Assembly: GCA_016192075.1 (NCBI GenBank)
Contig: JACPUU010000009.1
Coordinates: 1 to 64,000, forward strand
Reading direction: 5' to 3'
Origin: Bacteroidota bacterium
Lineage (GTDB): Bacteria; Bacteroidota; Bacteroidia; Flavobacteriales_D; Crocinitomicaceae
Length of the DNA: 64,000 bases
Below, one piece after another: positions 1-7,237 of this stretch (the first letter of the stretch is position 1; every line of letters begins with the position of its first letter). Made by a program: the position numbers and the translations under genes. A model generated the notes under the pieces. That model did not search any database and was not told the DNA's origin. It was given only the letters and a program-made list of their open reading frames with translations.

Positions 1-431
1 CATACCAGCGCAGCATCAAATTTTTCCTGGTAAAAGTAAGTTCTTCCAAGAAGCGACAAATATTCTGATTCTCCTGGTTCCATTTCAACAGCCCTGGTTA
101 ATTCGGCAACAGATTCATCGTATTCCTCCAGAATTAAATGACAGGCTCCTTTATAATAATACACATCAGCAAGCGGGTCCCCCTTTTGAATAGCATTGTC
201 AAAATAGCTGATGGCCCGCCTGTAATTTCTTACCTGGAAACAGGCAATCCCTTTAAAGTACAAACTGACAGAAGCCATTTCAGACTCCTGGTCAGACTTA
301 TAGTCAATGACTTTGTAATATTCTTCCTCAGCAAATAATTTCTGAAGTTTCTCGGTGTATTTATCGGTTTGGGTGAAGCTCAAAAAGCAGCTAAAAACAA
401 AAAAGGATAAAAGCGCTAATTTTTTCATCAT
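1..431 (-). CDS. TPR-repeat exported protein (C-terminal part beyond left edge)
   Basis: The minus strand is open from an ATG-ATG pair at 431/428 to the window edge, about 143 codons, with no stop. The product begins with a Lys-Lys start and a hydrophobic stretch (KKLALLSFFVFSC), which is either a signal peptide or a lipobox ending VFSC. The rest has the period of tetratricopeptide repeats, with paired helices such as AISYFDNAIQKGDPLADVYYYKGACH, here residues about 65-90, and a second repeat around ELTRAVEMEPGESEYL. TPR proteins are protein-interaction scaffolds, and in Bacteroidota many are periplasmic. The partner cannot be told from this fragment. No -7 promoter box was found upstream. Confidence 0.75.
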   Translation of the reverse strand, partial: MMKKLALLSFFVFSCFLSFTQTDKYTEKLQKLFAEEEYYKVIDYKSDQESEMASVSLYFKGIACFQVRNYRRAISYFDNAIQKGDPLADVYYYKGACHLILEEYDESVAELTRAVEMEPGESEYLSLLGRTYFYQEKFDAALV

Positions 432-680
432 ACAGCAATTATAGAAGGTTTAGTTTTTGGAAACGTTGAATAAGCCTTTTAAGTAAAGATAATATAAATA
501 CTATTTTGAAGTTCTGGCAGAAGATTTACCAGGGTTGTGCAGGATTTACGGCTCTGAACCTCTACCTACCGGGGATATTTTATTACCAGACACAATCACC
601 GGGTTCTTTAAAAATTGTATTTTCGGTTAAGTGTTCAACTCAAATTATTCAGTACACCATTGAGGTTCGGTACAACATAA

Positions 681-1367
681 ATGAAAAAAGCAGTAAACAT
701 TGACGATTGGATTTTTACAAAAAAACTCAGCGATAAAAAAAGACTCACAGATGTATCTATTCACTTAAAATACCCGGAAATCAAGGGATTGATAAAGTAT
801 AGCCCTACTGAACGTAAAAATAAAATTAAACAGGACCTTCAAAACAAACTAAAAAAACTCATTGACAAACAACCGTTTACTCATTACTCAGTGATTGGTA
901 CAAAAACGAAACCAAGAGGAGTCAGAACGACCATTTCTCTTTTTGAACTCAGGAAAATTTCCAGACTTGACTTTGTGCAAACCATATTCATTAACAATGT
1001 AACACATGCAAGAAAAAAAAGGCAGCCAACGAAATCCTTCGCTTTTTATTGTGTCCGGATGACTGCAGCCATTGAGATAGAAGGCAGAAAAAAGGGTCTT
1101 CAGACCATTGAAGAACGCTTTGTTCTTGTCAAAGCACATTCATTTGAAGACGCTTATAAAAAAATAGAAAAACAGAAAAAGAGTTACGCCGAACCTTATT
1201 TAAATTCGTCGGGCGAACTAGTGCGCTGGAAAACAGAAAGTTTAGACGACTGTTACCTGACCGACATTTGTACGTTGGAAGATTTGGATAATCCGGAAGG
1301 AGTCGAAGTTTTTTCTGCTTTAAAAAATCGCAGGTTAACACCTGAACGTTATTGGGATGGAAAATAA
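681..1367 (+). CDS. DUF4288-domain protein
   Basis: This is a 228-aa predicted cytoplasmic protein without a signal peptide or membrane segment. Residues about 118-215 resemble the DUF4288 family: a strand with FYCVRMTAAIEIEG, then EERFVLVKAHSFEDAYKKIEK, then a YLNSSGELVRWK-like segment and EVFSALKNR near the end. The first 110 residues are Lys-rich and match nothing I recognise. DUF4288 has no established biochemical role. The gene stands alone between a minus-strand TPR gene and a non-coding stretch, and is richer in A and in AAA codons than its neighbours, so it may be an acquired gene. The start is the first ATG of the open frame. Confidence 0.6.
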   Translation: MKKAVNIDDWIFTKKLSDKKRLTDVSIHLKYPEIKGLIKYSPTERKNKIKQDLQNKLKKLIDKQPFTHYSVIGTKTKPRGVRTTISLFELRKISRLDFVQTIFINNVTHARKKRQPTKSFAFYCVRMTAAIEIEGRKKGLQTIEERFVLVKAHSFEDAYKKIEKQKKSYAEPYLNSSGELVRWKTESLDDCYLTDICTLEDLDNPEGVEVFSALKNRRLTPERYWDGK

Positions 1368-1414
1368 AAATTTCTCCTTAACCAAACACCTTAATGTTTG
1401 CCCATTGCTGCGCT

Positions 1415-1568
1415 GGATTTGTAATCCTACACCAAACCAAATTCTGATTTGTACAGAATGTGCAGTTATATTGGATCATAAACGTAATCCTGATTCGAAT
1501 GCAGATGACACTGATTTTACAGATCATCGCAGATTTCTTTCGGTTTGATTTTTTCATCTGTGTAAATC
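1415..1568. repeat. Intergenic palindromic repeat remnants
   Basis: Within the 286-base gap between the DUF4288 and GIDE genes are two inverted repeats. The first is GGATTTGTAATCC at 1415-1427, with arms GGATT and AATCC. The second pairs GATTTTACAGAT at 1513-1524 with ATCTGTGTAAATC at 1556-1568, with one insertion or mismatch. Both resemble the short palindromic intergenic sequences scattered through many Bacteroidota genomes, but this is from memory and no copy number can be counted here. A 63-codon reading frame through this stretch is low-complexity and unlikely to be a gene. Confidence 0.35.
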
Positions 1569-1654
1569 CTTTACACTCATTAGATCCGTATTCTAAAATT
1601 ACCTACATTTAGTTTCAGAAAACGGCCATACCGGCCAATTAAAAACTGATTGCG

Positions 1655-2353
1655 ATGACCCCTGAAATACTCATTCTTATTATTGTTTTGTTGATTATTG
1701 GTGGATTTATCTTTTACGGTTTTTACTTCAGCAAAAAAGCCGTTGTCCGGAGGAACCTGAAAAAAGCTGCGGGCAAAAAAATTTCTCAGTTCTTCAACGG
1801 CGACATTGCCAAAGTGGTTGGTCAGGTTGAATTTGTAGGCGAACCGCTTTCTGCACCTTTGTCGGGCAGGCCCTGCGCTTATTACCACGTACTGGTTGAG
1901 CAGCATGTTTCAAATGGTAAAAACTCGCACTGGAAAAAGCTGGTAGAAGAAGAAATTTCGGGCACTTTTGTTATTCGTGACGGAAAACATACTGCCTTTG
2001 TGGATCAGGCGCAAATCAAAACGTACCTGGTTCAGGACAAAACGTACAATTCAGGTTTCCTGAATGATGCATCCATTGCGTTAGACCAGTACCTCAGCAG
2101 ACACGGGCATAAAAGTACCGGCCTTTTGGGATTAAATAAAACCATCCGGTACAAAGAAGGTGTTCTTGAAAACGGTGAGCTGATGGCTGTTGTTGGTAAA
2201 GGAGAATGGAAAGAGGCCCGGGAACTGCACTTGCCGGAATCGTATGGACGGATACTGCATATCAGCGCAACCGATGAACACCCGGTTTATTTGAGTGATG
2301 ATCCGGAAACAGTGCGGGTCACTTATTCAGACGATGGCTATTACCTGAAGTAG
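1655..2353 (+). CDS. GIDE-like domain membrane protein
   Basis: This 232-aa protein has one N-terminal membrane helix (residues about 4-25, rich in Ile and Leu) followed by a basic stretch and a soluble domain. The domain carries features of the GIDE fold known from the mitochondrial E3 ligase MUL1 and from bacterial membrane proteins: GQVEFVGEPLSAPLSGRPCAYYHVLVEQ at residues about 52-79, a W-K-K segment, and VVGKGEWKEARELHLP near the C-terminus. There is no RING finger, so ligase activity is not implied. Function in bacteria is unknown. A TACATTTA box at 1604-1611 could serve as the -7 promoter element. Confidence 0.6.
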   Translation: MTPEILILIIVLLIIGGFIFYGFYFSKKAVVRRNLKKAAGKKISQFFNGDIAKVVGQVEFVGEPLSAPLSGRPCAYYHVLVEQHVSNGKNSHWKKLVEEEISGTFVIRDGKHTAFVDQAQIKTYLVQDKTYNSGFLNDASIALDQYLSRHGHKSTGLLGLNKTIRYKEGVLENGELMAVVGKGEWKEARELHLPESYGRILHISATDEHPVYLSDDPETVRVTYSDDGYYLK

Positions 2354-2391
2354 GAATCATTTATACAGGCCATTTACATTGACCCATTTTC

Positions 2392-2399
2392 TATCTTTG
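2392..2399 (+). promoter_or_regulatory. -7 box TATCTTTG of the 2407 gene
   Basis: TATCTTTG matches the Bacteroidota -7 consensus TANNTTTG and ends only 7 bases before the ATG at 2407. If it is used, the transcript would be nearly leaderless. No clear -33 TTTG was found at the usual distance. Confidence 0.5.
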
Positions 2400-2406
2400 C
2401 ACGCGT

Positions 2407-2931
2407 ATGAAAGCAACTTGTTTTTTTCCTGTTCTGATTGCGCTGCTACTTCTTCTCCCCCATACAAATACTGCATTTTCGGCTGAAATATGTTCTGAAA
2501 CAGAAATCTGCACAGAAATTGAAATAGAAACCACCGCCGAAAAAATCTGGAACCTGCTGATTGACTTTGAACGGTATCCGGACTGGCATACCTACTTGCT
2601 GGAAGTAAAAGGGAAACCGGTTGAAAAAACAAAAATCAAATGCACGGCGCTCAACGCAGATTCAAGCACCACGCAATTTTCAGCTTACATTCAGGAGGTA
2701 ATTCCCAACCGGAAATTAGCCTGGGGAGGTTCAGCCGGTTTCATTTTCAGAGCCAGCCATTATTTTATACTGGAAGGAATTTCAACAAACAAAACGCGGC
2801 TCATCCAGGGAGAATACTGGAAAGGGATGTTTGGAAAAAGCTATGGTAAAAAAATCTACCAGGAAACGTACCGGAAATTTGTCATCCTGAATCAGACGTT
2901 AAAATTGCTGCTTGAATCTGAATCCCGGTAA
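2407..2931 (+). CDS. Exported SRPBCC-family protein
   Basis: This is a 174-aa protein with a signal peptide (MKATCFFPVLIALLLLLPH, cleavage probably after TAFSA). The mature part has the START/polyketide-cyclase-like SRPBCC pattern: EIEIETTAEKIWNLLIDFERYPDWHTYL at residues about 38-65, then a central sheet, WGGSAGFIFRASHYFIL, and a C-terminal helix that closes the hydrophobic pocket. SRPBCC domains bind lipids or small hydrophobic molecules; the ligand here is unknown. It is the first of three SRPBCC proteins within 2.7 kb and is separated from the other two by an AraC-type regulator. Confidence 0.75.
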   Translation: MKATCFFPVLIALLLLLPHTNTAFSAEICSETEICTEIEIETTAEKIWNLLIDFERYPDWHTYLLEVKGKPVEKTKIKCTALNADSSTTQFSAYIQEVIPNRKLAWGGSAGFIFRASHYFILEGISTNKTRLIQGEYWKGMFGKSYGKKIYQETYRKFVILNQTLKLLLESESR

Positions 2932-2962
2932 ACAATCAGCGCAGCGCGGTTGAAAAAATGGT

Positions 2963-2970
2963 TATCTTTG
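2963..2970 (+). promoter_or_regulatory. Candidate -7 box TATCTTTG of the AraC gene
   Basis: TATCTTTG fits TANNTTTG and lies 113 bases before the ATG at 3084, which would give the regulator a leader of about 110 bases. No convincing -33 element is visible at standard spacing. Confidence 0.35.
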
Positions 2971-3083
2971 ATTTCGGTTTTGCGGATAAACAGCCTGTAT
3001 TTCAGCATCTGCATCTGTAAAAAAACTGCAAAATCATTGCCCTAATTATTTCAAATCCAATAACCATTGGCAAACAGGTAAAA

Positions 3084-3947
3084 ATGGTAGTCGAATTCAA
3101 AGAACTAAAATACAAGGGAAAAAGAGCGTTCGAAAAATTGGTGATGACGACTGATTTTAAACGGATTCCCAAATTTTTTGCGGCAGACGAGGCCTGCTTT
3201 CTTTACCTTACAAAGGGTTCGTTTCAGTTTCGTACACCAACAAGTGTTGTAACCTACAGCAAAAATGAAGCAATGCTGGCCAAGTGCGGCGATTATTTTA
3301 TTGAAGAGCCACCGGTACATGAAAAATCAAATGAAACCATTTCAGCAATTGGCGCCTTCTTTAATCCTGAAGCGGTAAAAGAACTCTTTGATGTCGATTT
3401 ATCACTGTCTCATTTTACACAAAATTTCGATGTCATAAAGGTCAACATTCAGCCTTTGATCAATGCTTTTATCAGCAGTATTGACTTTCTGCTTGACAAT
3501 CCCGCTGTTGCGGATGAAAACCTGGTGCGCAATAAGCTCAAAGAACTTTTAATTCTGCTCAGCAAAAGTGAAAACGCAGCGTCTGTCAACGAGTTTGTCT
3601 CTTCCTTGTTTGTTCCCTTTGAATACAATTTTAGCGAGGTCATCCAAAAAAATCTTTATACCAATTTGTCACTGGACGAGCTGGCTAAACTGTGTCACTG
3701 CAGCCTGGCAACATTCAAACGAAAATTCAGGGCACATTACAACGAAAGTCCTGCCCGGTATATTTCCACAAAAAAATTAGAAAAAGCCGTTCAGCTGCTC
3801 CAAACCAGGTCTATGGCTATTGCAGATATTGCATATGACTGCGGTTTTGAAACCATTCCAAATTTCAACAAGGCATTCAAAAAACAGTTTGGCAAATCAC
3901 CCGGCGAGTATCGGCTGAGCCAATTGGATAACGATTTGAGCCGATAA
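3084..3947 (+). CDS. AraC-family transcriptional regulator
   Basis: This is a 287-aa cytoplasmic DNA-binding protein. Residues 1-175 form a cupin-like ligand-sensing region (YLTKGSFQFRTPTS, YSKNEAMLAKCGDYF). The C-terminal 90 residues contain the two helix-turn-helix motifs of the AraC/XylS family: LSLDELAKLCHCSLATFKRKF, then IADIAYDCGFETIPNFNKAFKKQFGKSPGEYR, which is the family signature. It probably controls the two SRPBCC genes that follow at 4020 and 4607, which are on the same strand after a 72-base gap. The ligand is unknown. Confidence 0.9.
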   Translation: MVVEFKELKYKGKRAFEKLVMTTDFKRIPKFFAADEACFLYLTKGSFQFRTPTSVVTYSKNEAMLAKCGDYFIEEPPVHEKSNETISAIGAFFNPEAVKELFDVDLSLSHFTQNFDVIKVNIQPLINAFISSIDFLLDNPAVADENLVRNKLKELLILLSKSENAASVNEFVSSLFVPFEYNFSEVIQKNLYTNLSLDELAKLCHCSLATFKRKFRAHYNESPARYISTKKLEKAVQLLQTRSMAIADIAYDCGFETIPNFNKAFKKQFGKSPGEYRLSQLDNDLSR

Positions 3948-4019
3948 GAAAATTCCGGCCTTTTTAGTCTTGTCACCTTTGTGTTGTCAAATCAAAACAA
4001 CTAACAAACAGAAGACAAG

Positions 4020-4595
4020 ATGAAAACAAATTTAATTTACAGCGCGGCTTTTATAGCCTTTTTATTTGCGGGTGTGAGTGCCCACGCAAAAGAAAAAAAA
4101 TCCACCATTATTACACAGCAACTGGTCATTAATGCTCCGGTAGACAAGGCCTGGCAGGTATTGGGCCCGCAATTTGCCGATGCCTATAAATGGGCCGCAA
4201 GCGTTGAACACTCTGAGGCCAGAGACCATAATGGTGTAAACGGTTCAAACTGCACCGAACGGGGCTGTGATGTTTCCGGAATAGGAAGTATCAAAGAAAA
4301 AATTCTCACCTACTCGGATACTGAACACATTCTCTATTACGAAGTGTATGAAGGCATGCCCAAAATGGTTACTTACATGACCAACTACTGGCAACTGACT
4401 GCAACCGCCGACGGAAAAACCCGGTTAGACATGAAAATGGAAATGAAAACCGGCGGTATGATGGGTGCTATGATGAAAGGCATGATGAAAAAGAAAATGA
4501 CCCGGCTGTCAGCAGAGATAACCGAAGAATTCAAATATTATGTTGAAACAGGTCAGCCCCACCCGCGAAAAGTAAAAGCAAGTAACAAACACTAA
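4020..4595 (+). CDS. Exported SRPBCC protein with CxxxxC motif and Met-rich helix
   Basis: This is a 191-aa protein with a signal peptide (residues 1-23, ending VSAHA) and an SRPBCC fold starting with TQQLVINAPVDKAWQVLGP. Two cysteines, C78 and C83, lie in NGSNCTERGCDVSG, a motif shared with the next gene. A C-terminal helix is very Met-rich (TGGMMGAMMKGMMKKKM). It is a close paralogue of 4607, which lacks a signal peptide, so one copy acts in the periplasm and the other in the cytoplasm. Substrate unknown; a disulfide or metal site at the two cysteines is possible. A weak -7-like CACCTTTG precedes it at about 3975. Confidence 0.75.
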   Translation: MKTNLIYSAAFIAFLFAGVSAHAKEKKSTIITQQLVINAPVDKAWQVLGPQFADAYKWAASVEHSEARDHNGVNGSNCTERGCDVSGIGSIKEKILTYSDTEHILYYEVYEGMPKMVTYMTNYWQLTATADGKTRLDMKMEMKTGGMMGAMMKGMMKKKMTRLSAEITEEFKYYVETGQPHPRKVKASNKH

Positions 4596-4606
4596 AACCT
4601 GCAAAA

Positions 4607-5101
4607 ATGAAAATTGAACGGGAAATAATCATAGACAGTTCCATTAACAAAGCCTGGAAGGTGTTGGGAACCGAATTCGCAGATGCTTACAAATGGGCAT
4701 CGGTAGTGAACCATTCTGAATCAAAGGGTGGCAGCTTAAACGGATCATCCTGCAGTGAACGCAGCTGTGACATTTCAGGTATGGGAAAAACCAGGGAGAA
4801 ACTCATCAGCTACTCTGACGCCGAACATTCGCTTTGTTATACGGTTCCAGAAGGAATGCCCAAAATGGTAAAGCACGCGACCAATTCATGGCAGCTTGTT
4901 TCCCTGGGCACCGATAAAACAAAACTTAAAATGGAAATGAACCTTACGTTGGGTGGATTTATGGGCTTTATGATGAGGCCTATGATGAACCTGATGATGC
5001 GTAAAATGGCCAAAGGAATTACAGACGATTTTAAGTTTTATGTAGAAAACGGCCGGCCGGGCAAAGCAAAACTGAAAGCCATGGAAAAGTATAAGAGGTA
5101 A
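4607..5101 (+). CDS. Cytoplasmic SRPBCC protein, paralogue of 4020
   Basis: This is a 164-aa protein that starts directly with the SRPBCC domain (KIEREIIIDSSINKAWKVLG) and has no signal peptide. It shares with its upstream neighbour the segment FADAYKWA, the motif NGSSCSERSCDISG (C49 and C54), EGMPKMV, and a Met-rich C-terminal helix (GGFMGFMMRPMMNLMMRKM). Only 11 bases separate the two genes, so they are very likely co-transcribed, ending at the hairpin terminator at 5117. The pair looks like a tandem duplication followed by a change in cell location. Confidence 0.75.
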   Translation: MKIEREIIIDSSINKAWKVLGTEFADAYKWASVVNHSESKGGSLNGSSCSERSCDISGMGKTREKLISYSDAEHSLCYTVPEGMPKMVKHATNSWQLVSLGTDKTKLKMEMNLTLGGFMGFMMRPMMNLMMRKMAKGITDDFKFYVENGRPGKAKLKAMEKYKR

Positions 5102-5116
5102 TCATTGCATACCGGT

Positions 5117-5148
5117 AAAAGCACAATCAGAAAGGGTTGTGCTTTTTT
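5117..5148 (+). terminator. Rho-independent terminator after the SRPBCC pair
   Basis: AAAAGCACAA at 5117-5126 pairs perfectly with TTGTGCTTTT at 5137-5146 around a 10-base loop, and the 3' arm runs into T's to 5148. It follows the stop at 5101 by 16 bases. Confidence 0.85.
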
Positions 5149-5236
5149 GTTTACCAGTCAGCCCTTGCATTACGTTCTGCGGTATTATGCTCCGGACCGG
5201 TTTACGTATTACACCATTTTACGTACCTTTATTTCA

Positions 5237-5788
5237 ATGAACACACTGACAGAATTAGATACGCCACGACTCGTGCTTAAACCCGTTACACCTGCTGTAA
5301 TTCACGCGCAGTTTGAGCAAAAAAAGAAGGAAGAGATCATGCAGTTTTTTGGCACAGGTGAAGACGGGTATGCCCATTTAAAACACATGCATGAAAAGGG
5401 GATGGAGACACACCGGCTTTCGTTATTCTATTTTTTACTGGTTGATAAAGAAAACAACGGTGTAATTGGTGAATGCGGTTTTCATACCTGGAATGCCACG
5501 CACAGACGGGCGGAATTATTTTACCTCCTGAAAAATGACGCTGTTAAACGCAAAGGATTTATGACTGAAGCGCTATCCGAAGTTTTGAACTTTGGTTTCA
5601 GAGAACTACAGTTGCACCGGGTAGAGGCATTAATTGCAAACTGGAATACACCTTCCCTGAAACTGCTGGAGCGTTATGGCTTTACAAAAGAAGGAACCAT
5701 GCGTGAAGATTACCTGGTAGACGGAAAAAATGAAGACTCCGATTGTTATTCGTTACTGAAATGGGAGTGGGAAAAGCGCGACCGGTAA
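5237..5788 (+). CDS. GNAT-family N-acetyltransferase, RimJ/RimL type
   Basis: This is a 183-aa protein. The open frame extends 132 bases upstream, but those bases contain the terminator at 5117-5148, so the ATG at 5237 is the start; a TACCTTTA -7-like box lies at 5224-5231. The domain opens with ELDTPRLVLKPVT, typical of the Acetyltransf_3 group, and carries GECGFHTWNATHRRAELFYLL and the acetyl-CoA binding region KGFMTEALSEVLNFGFRELQLHRVEA, followed by NTPSLKLLERYGFTKEGTMREDYLVDG. The group acetylates protein N-termini or small amines using acetyl-CoA. The substrate cannot be predicted. Confidence 0.85.
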   Translation: MNTLTELDTPRLVLKPVTPAVIHAQFEQKKKEEIMQFFGTGEDGYAHLKHMHEKGMETHRLSLFYFLLVDKENNGVIGECGFHTWNATHRRAELFYLLKNDAVKRKGFMTEALSEVLNFGFRELQLHRVEALIANWNTPSLKLLERYGFTKEGTMREDYLVDGKNEDSDCYSLLKWEWEKRDR

Positions 5789-5855
5789 AATCAACAACTA
5801 CAAAGTATCATTGGGCTGAACACCAACTCTTCTGGCCTCTGTCAGCATTTATCGT

Positions 5856-7214
5856 TTATTCTGTAGGAATCAATAACGTAAAAGAGCTGCCTTTTCCCAG
5901 TTCACTCACCAGTACAATTTCACCATTCAGAAAACGGGCAATTTTGCGGCTTATGGAAAGTCCTAATCCCGTTCCTCCGTATTTTCTTTTAGTGGATCCG
6001 TCGGCTTGCTGAAACGCTTCAAATATTAACTCGTGCTTGTCATTTGGCACACCTATTCCCGTATCTTTCACTTCAAAGGCAATTATCCGGCTCTGTTGGT
6101 TATTCAGCTTCTCCGATTCAGTTTCAGTAGACGACCGCATGATCAGTTCAACACTGCCCCTTTCAGTAAATTTAAGGGCGTTGGAAAGAAAGTTTTTGAG
6201 TACCTGCTCAAGCCGGAATACATCGGTCGTAATCGATTCACACAAGGCATCGCTCTTTTTTATCGAAAAGAGAATTCCCTTTTCTTTCGCCAACGGAGCA
6301 AACAAATCCGTCAGATTTTTGGACAGATCAGACAACATTACGCGCTCAATATCCAGTTCCATTTTACCAGATTCAATTTTTGACAGGTCCAGAATTTCAT
6401 TGATCAGTTCAAGTAACCCGTTACCGGAATCATGAATAACGTTGGCATATTTGATCTGGTCAGCGGTTAGATTTTCTTTCTCGTTTTCTGCCAGAAGTTT
6501 GCTCAGCAACAGAATTGAGTTCAGGGGAGTGCGCAATTCATGGCTCATGTTTGCCAGAAACTCTGATTTGTATTTATTGCTTTGTGAGAGCTCTTCGGCT
6601 GTTTTTCTAAGCTCAAGCGTTGCCGCTTCCAGCGCTTCATTTTTTTCATTCACGGCCTGATTTTTTTCTTCCAGCAACTGGCTTTTTTCTTCCAGATCAC
6701 GGTTGTTCTGAAGTATCCGTTGCTGCTGAGTTTTGAGCTCTTCTTCCGAAATCCGGAGTTTTTGGGCCTGAGCCTCCAGTTCCGTATTTTTCTTTTTCAA
6801 ATCCAGGTTTAAACCATGCAGCGTAATTCCCTGCTGGTGTTTTTCAATAAAAAACCGGACTTTGTTAATCAGAATTTCAGGCTGAAAGGGTTTTGTAATA
6901 AAACTGAATGCCCCTTTTTCATAACCCTTAAATACATTCAGGTTATCCGTATATACGGCTGAAATGAATATAAAAGGCAAGTCAGCCGTTTTCTCTTCGC
7001 CGCGCAGAATTTCAGCTAATTCATACCCATCCATTTCAGGCATTTGAATATCAAGCAGCGCAAGCGCAAAGTCATGCCTCAGGGTTGCTTTTAATGCCTC
7101 GTTACCACTGGTTGCCTCCACCAGTTCAATGTTCAGATCTTTGAGAACGGTGCGCAGCGCAATCAGATTTTCAAGCTTGTCGTCAACTATTAAAATTTTG
7201 GGAACACTTTCCAT
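5856..7214 (-). CDS. Receiver-histidine kinase, soluble
   Basis: This 452-aa protein has an inverted order for a hybrid kinase: an N-terminal receiver domain (acidic D11-D12, phospho-acceptor D55 in LLDIQMPEMDG, K108 in ITKPF), a coiled coil (about 130-215), then HisKA with H225 in NMSHELRTPLNS, an N-box near VLKNFLSNALKF, and G-boxes DTGIGV and GTGLGLSI. There is no membrane segment, so it is cytoplasmic. It is the last gene of the five-gene signalling operon, 23 bases after the 1212-aa kinase, whose C-terminal receivers may pass phosphate to or from it. It ends 67 bases from the convergent GNAT gene. Confidence 0.92.
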   Translation of the reverse strand: MESVPKILIVDDKLENLIALRTVLKDLNIELVEATSGNEALKATLRHDFALALLDIQMPEMDGYELAEILRGEEKTADLPFIFISAVYTDNLNVFKGYEKGAFSFITKPFQPEILINKVRFFIEKHQQGITLHGLNLDLKKKNTELEAQAQKLRISEEELKTQQQRILQNNRDLEEKSQLLEEKNQAVNEKNEALEAATLELRKTAEELSQSNKYKSEFLANMSHELRTPLNSILLLSKLLAENEKENLTADQIKYANVIHDSGNGLLELINEILDLSKIESGKMELDIERVMLSDLSKNLTDLFAPLAKEKGILFSIKKSDALCESITTDVFRLEQVLKNFLSNALKFTERGSVELIMRSSTETESEKLNNQQSRIIAFEVKDTGIGVPNDKHELIFEAFQQADGSTKRKYGGTGLGLSISRKIARFLNGEIVLVSELGKGSSFTLLIPTE

Positions 7215-7237
7215 TGTATGAATTTTAATACCCGGTT

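Noticed and set aside
506-703. 65-codon frame from TTG before the DUF4288 gene
   Set aside because: No family, no signal peptide, and it runs into the start of a real gene in another frame.
1357-1548. 63-codon frame overlapping the end of the DUF4288 gene
   Set aside because: Low-complexity translation of palindromic repeats; no start context or homologue pattern.
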